Source: Dama dama (Eukaryota > Chordata > Mammalia > Artiodactyla > Cervidae). Taken from it: a DNA stretch of 64,000 nucleotides. The stretch covers positions 28,281,981-28,345,980 of the forward strand of contig NC_083693.1 of NCBI RefSeq assembly GCF_033118175.1, read 5' to 3'. The position numbers and the translations under genes are program-made. How positions within the stretch are numbered: the stretch's first letter is position 1; each line of letters starts with the position of its first letter. The notes beneath the pieces were generated by a model that made no database searches, was not told where the DNA came from, and was given only the letters and a program-made list of their open reading frames with translations. Below are positions 57,098 through 64,000 of the stretch, in pieces.

Positions 57098-58062
57098 GAC
57101 ATTAAATGGACACAAAGTTGTCATTTACTCTTAAGTATGAATCATAGGGTCATTTTGGTAGTAAGTTGGGAAAAATTCAGGGACAGTATGACCCTCAGCT
57201 TCCCTCATGCCAGTGCCCCTCCCCACCCCAGCAGTGCCCACTGGGAGGCCAGCAGGCTCCAGGGCTCCCCTGGCAACTGGCGCTCAAGGAGCTCTGGGAG
57301 TCCAGGGAGGTTCTCAGGTTTGCTCTCTTTCTCTTTCCAGCCTCAGCTTGTCCCAGGGTTTATTATCAGCAAAGGTGACCAGGCCCTTGATGGCAGGAAG
57401 CTGGCTGGGGCTCAGGGTGCTGGCCCTTCAGCCCTGGGGGCCTCTCAGCAAATAGTCCCTTGGAAACAGGGAGCTGTCCCTGAGGAGGGGGCGGGCTGGG
57501 AGGGGCCTCACTCCCCCCACACTGGACCCTGGAGGAGCCCCTGTGTGAGCAGGACTGCAGCCCTGGCTGGCAAGACTGTCTTGGGCAGGTGAACTGGGCA
57601 ATTCCATGGTCTCCAGGGTCCCTGCCACTCTGGCCACGTGTCCCTGTCACAGCCCTGGAACCCCTTTAGGCCCCTGTTCTCCTCTCTCAGCTCCAGCCCA
57701 GGCCCCTCCTCCATGGGGAAGGTTGGCTCCGTGCCTGCATCCTTTCTGGGTCCAAAGACATCTACTGGGCTGCCTCAGGGCCACTGGGACCCTGGAATCC
57801 CCCTAGTCATCTTCACTCTGCTGCCCCCACCTCTGCCCCAGTCCCCAATGAATCCTCAGGGCTGTCCCCTCCCAGGGGTCCATTCAGTGCCTCCTCTTTC
57901 AGCTCCTACTGTTAAAATGGCCCGATCATCTGCCCATCTCCATCCCCTCCCTGGATGCCCTGAAAGGCTCCATGTCATAATCAGACACAGCATCCTTGTT
58001 CATTTCCAATCCTTTCTTCCCAACTTGGAAGCTGCTAACTGGGGGCTGGGGGTGGGGGTCGG
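57098..58062 (+). repeat. Group B upstream region of copy 7, first part
   Basis: Direct match to 41.36-42.05 kb and inverted to 15.4-16.1 kb. It holds the third copy of the GC-rich block (57.29-57.63 kb, 'gggggcggg' at 57488-57496). The 151-residue open frame at 57137-57592 has no counterpart in the sister regions. Confidence 0.7.
57290..57630 (+). promoter_or_regulatory. Conserved GC-rich block upstream of copy 7, possible promoter
   Basis: Third copy of the block described at 15.66-16.1 and 41.38-41.72 kb; lies about 2.3-2.6 kb ahead of the copy 7 ATG, farther than in copy 6 because of inserted SINEs. Confidence 0.33.
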
Positions 58063-58262
58063 GCTTCCCAGGTGACTAAGTGGTAAAGAACCCGCCTGCC
58101 AAAGCAGGAGACGCAGGTTTGATCCCTGGTTCGGGAAGATCCCCTGGAGAAGGAAATTGCAATCCACTCTGGTATTCTTGCCTGGGAAATGCCATGGACA
58201 GAGGAGTCTGGAGGGCTACAGTCCATGGGGCCAAAAAGAGTCAGATACGACTAAGCATAACA
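58063..58262 (+). repeat. Bov-tA SINE
   Basis: Plus-strand SINE from 'ggcttcccaggtgactaagt' to 'agtcagatacgactaagcat'; private to the copy 7 unit. Confidence 0.92.
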
Positions 58263-58319
58263 CAGCTGAACCAGTCTCACAGGCCTAAAATCTCCACTCA
58301 GGTAGGACTAGTCCTAGTC

Positions 58320-58508
58320 TCAGACTCACAGTGGGGTGGCAGCTTCAACCCAGGGATCGAACCCAGGTCTCCCACATTGCAGGCTGATTCTGTACCAGCT
58401 GAGCCACAAGGGAACCCCAAGAAGCAGATCTTCCCCACCCAGGAGTTGAACTGGGGTCTCTTGCATTGGAGACAGATTCTTTACCAACTGAGCTATCAGG
58501 GAAGCCCT
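58320..58508 (-). repeat. Two partial tRNA-type SINE heads in tandem
   Basis: About 58345-58418 and 58440-58508 each end with a 'ctgagc[c/t]a' head sequence ('accagctgagccacaaggga' and 'accaactgagctatcaggga'). The second half may be a duplication of the first or an independent insertion. Confidence 0.7.
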
Positions 58509-59925
58509 TTAAAAACCAAACATTATGTTAACCTATTCTGCGGTTCCCGCATGATACTCTACATTGGAGTCATGCTGGGTTGAAGTCTCCCTTCTCCAAT
58601 GGGAAAGAGTCACATGTGAAGGCAAAACTGGGGGAGGAAATTCAGAACACTCACTACTTCCCATGTCATCCTGTTCCCACTGCCTTGCTCTCACGCCATG
58701 GCTCCTCCCTGTTCACCCCTGGAGTTGCCCTCCTCCAGGTGGGGCTGTGTCCCCTCAGATGGCAGCTCCTTCTAGTGATGCTGCGGGGAAGTGAGGCTGG
58801 GACACGTGTGTCTTCAGGTTGCTGTGGAAGGAGGCTGTGGCCCTGAAGGCGTGTCCGGGGTCCCAGAGCTCTAAGCTTTTTCCCTTGATTCCCACCCATG
58901 GGCCCTGGTGACATGTGGGCTGTAAAGCAAAGTGTTCAGGCTCCCAGCTTTGGCGTTTTTATCTGGGTTCTCACTCCTCTCCATGGAACATTATTTGAGG
59001 CGCTTGGTTCCCTGAGCCTAATTTTCTCTTTGTCAGATGGTTAGGAAGACAATGTATTTATACAATCCCTGTTCTAAAAACTTTGAGGTCAGATCTGCTC
59101 TAGAGTCAGAATTTTTCAATTTCAGACAGGCGACATGGTGCATTTACTTATAGGAGATAAAACCCTACTGGGATCTGAAAGCACTTAGTAATCAAATACA
59201 TTCCATTCTGTGTGTGTGCTCAGTCACCTCCGACTCTGCAACCTCATGGACTGTAGCCCAACAGGCTCCTCCATCCATAGCATTCTTCAGGCAAGAATAG
59301 TGGAGTGGGTTGCCATTTCCTACTCCAGGGACTCTTCCCCACCCAGGGATCAACCCATGTTCCTGCATCTCCTGCGCTGGCAGGCGGATTCTTTACCATA
59401 GCTCCACCTGGGAAGACCCAGTGAAGTATGTTAGTGTTTTTGCAACTGAACTTTTGAACTTTTGCACTAAGTGAAATAAAGAAAGACCATAAATTATTTC
59501 ATGTCTGTTCAGGCCAAGTATTCTTATGAAATAAATTTTTTAAAACTTTTACAATTTTCAGAGCCTTGGAGATTGGAGTTACAGATAAGGACAATTCTAC
59601 CTTGTGTCTCTGATAGTAATGGCAAAAGCTGAAAGAGATAAGTAATGTTTATGGTCTCATGTCAGACCCAGCCCAGCTGTGAGATTGGGATAAGCCAAGT
59701 CTGACAAGACCAAGGGTGACTGATGGGTGGGGAGAACCCTTCTGGAGCAGCTGTGCGGTTACCCAGGTGTCTGAACCATTGGTTCAAACTCCACAGATGC
59801 TGACCTCAGCTGTCACAGGGTCCTGAGCCTTTTCTAGGCATCTGACTTAATCCATTTCCAGAGCTGGATCTTTACCTGCTGAGTCCTTTGCAAGGACCAC
59901 GGCCATTCCATTGACGGAGACCCAC
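58509..59925 (+). repeat. Group B upstream region of copy 7, second part
   Basis: Direct match to 42.27-43.4 kb and inverted to 13.9-15.2 kb, interrupted by the SINE at 59207-59417. The position of the ancestral start codon reads ATT ('gccattccattgacgg'). Confidence 0.72.
59207..59417 (-). repeat. Bov-tA SINE, private to the copy 7 unit
   Basis: Minus-strand SINE inserted in the upstream region; copies 2 and 6 lack it. Confidence 0.92.
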
Positions 59926-61113
59926 ATGACCATCATGACACCCACGCCATTGTCCTCAGGCCTGTACTCTGTGACCACCATGCGCTACTTCCTCCACTTC
60001 CTGCAGCTGCTCTCCACCTGTATGACCTTCTTCCTGGTGACCAGGGAGAGCACTTGGAGTGTGGACATAAGTAACTGGTCCATGTTTGTCTGGTGCTTCT
60101 GCTTCGCCGTGACCCTGCTTACCCTCATAGTTGAATTATGTACACTCCAGGATAAACTTCACTTCTCCTGGGACAGCTTTCTCATCACCTCTGCCTGCTA
60201 CTGCGCCCTTTTCTGCCTCTCGGCCTCCATCATTTACCCCATCATCTACCTTCAGATTTTTCCCGATGGCTCCCCCCGACACCATGTTATTGCTGCCACT
60301 GCATTCTCCTGCGTCGCTTCTGTGGCTTATGCCATCGAAGTGGTCTGGACCTGTGTCCGAACTGGTGAGTCCTCCTACTCTTTGCTAGGCCTGCTCAAGA
60401 GGCTGGAGATCTTTGTGGCGTGTGTCATCTTCGCCTTCCTCAGCAACACCTACCCGCATGAGCACCAGCCAGCCCTGATGTGGTGTGTGACCGTGTACTG
60501 CATCTGCTTCATACTGGGGGCCGTGGCTATATTGTGGCACCGGTGTGACTGTGACGAGAGTCTGCCCTACTCCTCTTTGGGGTTTGGGCAGTCTGTGCTC
60601 TCCATCCTCCTCTACACCACTGCCCTGGTCCTCTGGCCTCTCTACCAGTTCAACGAGCAGTTCGGCGGGCAGCCCCAGCGGTCCAACGAGTTGAGTTGCA
60701 TTGATAAGCTCACCTCCTACATGTGCATCTGGGACCAACGACTGGCTGTCGCCGTCCTGACAGCCATCAACCTGCTGATCTACGTGGCAGATCTGGTGAT
60801 CTTGACTGTGGTCAGTGACCGAGGCTCTACCCAGGGGCTCCGGATTCCCTCTTCTTACCGAGCTCTGATGCCCTCTTCCTGGCTCCCCTCTCTCCCTCCT
60901 CACATCCTTCCCCATTCATCTCACTCTCTTTTCTGTTTCCTTCCCTCCTTCTGCTCTGTCTCCTTCCTGTCTTGTGTGTTTGCCCACATTCTGTTTTACC
61001 TCTTTCTCTTGCTTTTCTCATCTTTCCCACATTTTCTGCTTTTTGGCCCTCTTTCAGTTATCCTTGGTTTTCTCATCTCCTGTGTCCTGACCAGGACATT
61101 TTCCTTCTTCTGA
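59926..61113 (+). CDS. MYADM-like: MYADM-like protein, copy 7, with extended C-terminus
   Basis: Frame of 395 residues from the first ATG (MTIMTPTPLSSGLYS) to TGA at 61111-61113, group B. The first ~310 residues are a complete MYADM body with both MARVEL domains; NWSMFVWCFCFAVTL resembles human MYADM more closely than the other copies do. Further motifs: YCALFCLSASIIYP, ATAFSCVASVAYAIEVVW, HQPALMWCVTVYCICF, ALVLWPLYQFNEQFGGQP and WDQRLAVAVLTAINLLIYVADL. After VADL the usual end is altered by small changes that remove the family stop. The frame then runs on for about 80-90 codons through the pyrimidine-rich 3' flank, giving a Phe/Leu/Ser-rich tail with one or two further hydrophobic stretches. 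The stop lies six bases before a solo LTR. The body looks functional; the tail may impair it. Confidence 0.72.
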   Translation: MTIMTPTPLSSGLYSVTTMRYFLHFLQLLSTCMTFFLVTRESTWSVDISNWSMFVWCFCFAVTLLTLIVELCTLQDKLHFSWDSFLITSACYCALFCLSASIIYPIIYLQIFPDGSPRHHVIAATAFSCVASVAYAIEVVWTCVRTGESSYSLLGLLKRLEIFVACVIFAFLSNTYPHEHQPALMWCVTVYCICFILGAVAILWHRCDCDESLPYSSLGFGQSVLSILLYTTALVLWPLYQFNEQFGGQPQRSNELSCIDKLTSYMCIWDQRLAVAVLTAINLLIYVADLVILTVVSDRGSTQGLRIPSSYRALMPSSWLPSLPPHILPHSSHSLFCFLPSFCSVSFLSCVFAHILFYLFLLLFSSFPHFLLFGPLSVILGFLISCVLTRTFSFF

Positions 61114-61118
61114 TCTAT
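61114..61118 (+). other. Host bases and 4-bp target site before the solo LTR
   Basis: 'tctat': CTAT at 61115-61118 is the left target-site copy; the right copy CTGT at 61655-61658 differs by one base. Confidence 0.7.
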
Positions 61119-61654
61119 TGTCATAGCCATGCGTTCCGGGAAACAAACTCACTCAGAAGGACAATGCAGATAGTGGAGTACAGTTTATTATACCAGCGGG
61201 CCCAAGGCAGAGTCTCCTCTTAGTCAAGGACCTGGACCAGTTTTTGTGAAAACTTTATATACCTTAAGTGTACATGCCCAAACCCACCTCCCCAAATTCC
61301 CTGAAACTAGTCTGAACAAAGGAAAAGAAAGATACAGTCAAAGATAACCCATGATTCATATGCCTTAGGCCTAGGTAGTTAACAGTGGACAATTACCAAT
61401 AGGCCTGTGGTTATTTCCCAGTAAGCATAATAGAATTTATGATTCTATTGGGTTACACAGATAATTAGGGTATTCTTTTAGGTGACGGAGAGTCCAGGTA
61501 CGAGCCCTGGGGCTCTTCCATGGGGGTGCAGTCTGGTTTTCCAGTTGGCATGTTGTTTCCATAGATACTGGGCATATAGCTCAAAGTGCACAGTCCGGCC
61601 CAGGATGGAGTCCTACTTTCAAGATGGAGCCTGTTCTGTCTGTTTCCTCCTTCA
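61119..61654 (-). mobile_element. Solo ERV LTR, private to the copy 7 unit
   Basis: A 536-bp LTR on the minus strand, TG...CA (TGAAGGAGG at one end, GGCTATGACA at the other), with a polyadenylation signal (tttatt on the plus strand at about 61187-61192) roughly 70 bases from its 3' end. The 4-bp flanks CTAT/CTGT and the uninterrupted 'gatccatcaggacctgag' in sister units confirm the insertion. No viral genes remain. It lies just downstream of copy 7 in antisense orientation. Confidence 0.85.
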
Positions 61655-62824
61655 CTGTCAGGACCTGAGACTCCTTCCTTCTCTGCCCACCACCCCTCCC
61701 ACCTCCTAAGGTGCTGACTCCACAGTTCTCAGCCCTCTGTGCAGCTGTTCACACCCTGGGCCTCTGGAGGGGCCTCGTTGCCAAAGGGTGTCTGTTGCCC
61801 TGATGGTGCCTTCGTTGCCGTGCGTGTGTTTGGTGTATGTGGAGGTAGCTGAGGATTTGACTCCCTTTCTCTCAGGATAGGGCCTTGTACAGTGCACTTC
61901 CCCTTTAAGTTAAAAGAAAAAACTCCAGAGGTCAATAGTTTTCAGTGAGTTACAAGCTTAAAGCAGAGACCCTGGATCCAGGTGCCCTGCCTGTTGCTCA
62001 GTCCCACCTGAGATTGGCTCCAGAATTTTTGTGGGCTCACTAAAACCCTCTGCCTAGACCTCATCTTAAAGCTAGCAAGAGGTAGGTGGCTTCCATTCCA
62101 ACTACGCTATGGGGAGACAAAAATTGAACTGGAAAAGAACTGCAGTTTCTTAGAAACAACCTATGAAGTATTTCAGAGGGGCAGGGATGTGACTCAGCCT
62201 CAGAGCTAAAAACTGCATATCCTGCCTCTGCAGGCAGAAGAACATGGACCCTGCCACTTAAAGAAAAATAGCCACTTAAAGCTGATGCTAGCTAGTATCA
62301 ACTTTAAAAAGTAGTCACAACCTAGAAGATGAGACTTATGTTTTATTTGATGGGAGTTTTTTGGACTTCAAGCCCGGCAGCCAGCATTTCAAGTAACCCT
62401 GTGAGATATGTTTTGAGGAGGCGGGGTTGGGAGGTGGGCAGGAGTCAGGTTATATAGACGCTTGTAACAAGGAGCAGGTAGTCTAAACATCAAAGGATTA
62501 TTGTTAATTAAGGAAAGCCAGATATCTCAAGTTAAAGAATTTAATGTTTTTCTGTGAGAAGATGCAAGAGTCTGATCTTACTAAAATCATTCCTTTCATT
62601 TGCATCTCAGCTGTCTGGGGGCAGCATCCAGAGATTTGATTATTCACATCCTTAGTTCCTTGTTCATGGTAGACAGTGGCAGCAGCTCATGTTGCCAACT
62701 CAATAGCTGCTGGTAGCAGGCATTGTTCTTCCTGGGCTCAGAAATTCATGTTTAGAGGGCTGGAATCCCTGATGACTGTGACATCCTGTTTATCGATGTG
62801 ACAGGAAATACTCCATTTCACACT
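61655..62824 (+). repeat. 3' duplicon of copy 7
   Basis: Resumes the proximal flank (61.66-62.2 kb matches 21.65-22.0 and 44.6-45.0 kb). About 62.28-62.82 kb is AT-richer DNA not seen in the other units and probably inserted. No gene. Confidence 0.65.
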
Positions 62825-63577
62825 CAGTTCAGTTCAGTTCAGTCGCTCAGTCATGTCCGACTCTTTGCAACCCCATGAACTGCAGCACACCAGGCCTCCC
62901 TGTCCATCACCAACTCCCGGAATCTACCCAAACCCATGTCCATCGAGTCGGTGATGCCATCCAACCATTTCATCCTCTGTCATCCCCTTCTCCTCCTGCC
63001 CTCAGTCTTTCCCAGCATCAGGGTCTTTTCAAATGAGTCAGCTCTTCGCATCAAGTGGCCGAAGTATTGGAGTTTCAGCTTCAGCATTAGTCCTTCCAAT
63101 AAACACCCAGGACTGAACTCCTTTAGGATGGACTGTTTGGATCTCCTTGCAGACCAAGAGACTCTCAAGAGTCTTCTCCAACACCACAATTCAAAAGCAT
63201 CAATTTTTCAGCGCTCAGCTTTCTTTATAGTCCAACTCTCACTTCCATACATGACCACTGGAAAAACCATAGCCTTGACTAGACAGACCTTTGTTGGCAA
63301 AGTAATGTCTCTGCTCTTTAATATGCTGTCTAGGTTGGTCATAACTTTCCTTCCAAGGAGTAAGCGTTTTTTAATTTCATGGCTGCAGTCACCATCTGCA
63401 GTGATTTTGGAGCCCAGAAAAATAAAGTCAGCCATTGTTTCCACTGTTTCTCCATTTGCCATGAAATGATGGGACCAGATGCCATGATCTTAGTTTTCTG
63501 AATGTTGAGCTTTAAGCCAACTTTTTCACTCTCCTCTTTCACTTTCATCAAGAAGCTCTTTCATTCTTCTTCAGCCT
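62825..63577 (-). mobile_element. BovB (RTE) 3' fragment
   Basis: Minus-strand BovB with the repeated 'cagttcagttcagttcagtc' 3' end at the left. Coding traces SKITADGDCSHEIKKRLLLG, TNLDSILKSRDITLPTKVCL and VVMYGSESWTIKKAER run in one frame for 84 codons, the least decayed stretch among the five BovB pieces. Confidence 0.92.
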
Positions 63578-64000
63578 GTGTAATTTTTCTGTTTTTGTTT
63601 GTTTCTTTTCTTTTTGATCAAGGGCCAAATTACTATGTGACCTTATTCTTTAAGGGAAGTGTCTTTCAACACTTTTTCAATTGGCAGGTGGGTTGGGTGG
63701 GTGGATATTATTATTACAACAGTAAATGTAATTCCAGTGCTTGGTGATGTTACAGAAGCAAGTTTCTGTGTGCCAGTTGCTTTCTGCTGCTCCTACATGC
63801 CTCTCTGGGACTCATATATAACCTGATCTACATAAATGTATATACATTTAAAGAATTACCTGGAGTTTCTGGGTCCCATCAGTCCCTGCTCTGGATCATA
63901 GAGAGAAGCCTTGTTCCTTCTCCCTCATCCATAAAGTCCTTTTAAAAAACCTAAATAGAAAGATAAAAGCAAAAAACCACAAAATCAACAATCTAATTGA
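63578..64000 (+). repeat. 3' duplicon of copy 7, cut by the window end
   Basis: Matches 37.13-37.5, 47.53-47.95 and 22.29-22.68 kb (blocks 'ggacccatcag', 'cttgttccttctcc' and the final 'aaaacc' tract). It presumably continues past the window. Confidence 0.7.

Noticed and set aside
1..64000. CRISPR arrays, bacterial operons or an integrated DNA virus
   Set aside because: No regularly spaced repeats with unique spacers and no prokaryotic or viral gene sets; all repeat structure is explained by mammalian transposons and segmental duplication.

Overview
This is a stretch of a ruminant (bovid) nuclear genome. The evidence is the interspersed repeats: five fragments of the BovB (RTE-type) retrotransposon, about a dozen Bov-tA type tRNA-derived SINEs, two CHR-type SINEs, a mariner DNA transposon and several endogenous-retrovirus (ERV) LTRs. 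I cannot tell cattle from other bovids from the sequence alone. I saw no RNA genes, CRISPR arrays or prokaryotic features.

The only protein-coding family is a local expansion of MYADM (myeloid-associated differentiation marker), a membrane protein with eight transmembrane segments and two MARVEL domains encoded in one uninterrupted coding exon. Seven copies are visible. Copy 1 (2863-3951, minus) is open, but its C-terminus is encoded by an inserted SINE. Copy 2 (12976-13905, minus) is intact. Copy 3 (20435-21345, plus), copy 4 (32072-33012, minus) and copy 5 (35956-36911, plus) are pseudogenes. Copy 6 (43400-44323, plus) is intact. Copy 7 (59926-61113, plus) is open but has lost the family stop and reads about 80 codons into its 3' flank. 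The copies form two groups by coding sequence and upstream DNA: group A (1, 3, 5) and group B (2, 4, 6, 7).

The rest of the window is mostly duplicated flank. Every copy is followed by the same pyrimidine-rich 3' flank and a longer 3' duplicon of about 2-4 kb. Copies 2/3 and 4/5 are head-to-head B/A pairs. Tail-to-tail joints at about 10.0-10.4 and 29.0-29.3 kb carry the same SINE in the same place. The array therefore looks like a repeated inverted two-gene super-unit. Near 4.9 kb a 3' duplicon has no gene in front of it and is fused to the upstream DNA of copy 1, which marks an inversion or deletion.

Private insertions decorate individual units: a BovB at 7.3-8.3 kb, a solo LTR at 18.9-19.4 kb, an L1 3' end at 30.7-31.1 kb, a processed ARB2B/FAM172B-like pseudogene with an 11-bp target-site duplication at 45.1-47.5 kb, a mariner (itself interrupted by an L1 fragment) at 48.7-50.1 kb, and a solo LTR at 61.1-61.7 kb. 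A truncated class II ERV with a lysine-tRNA primer-binding site lies at 1.3-2.5 kb. Less repetitive sequence without recognisable genes fills 25.9-27.8, 40.2-41.1, 51.2-53.3 and 54.5-55.8 kb. All comparisons were made by eye, so boundaries are approximate unless a target-site duplication is stated.
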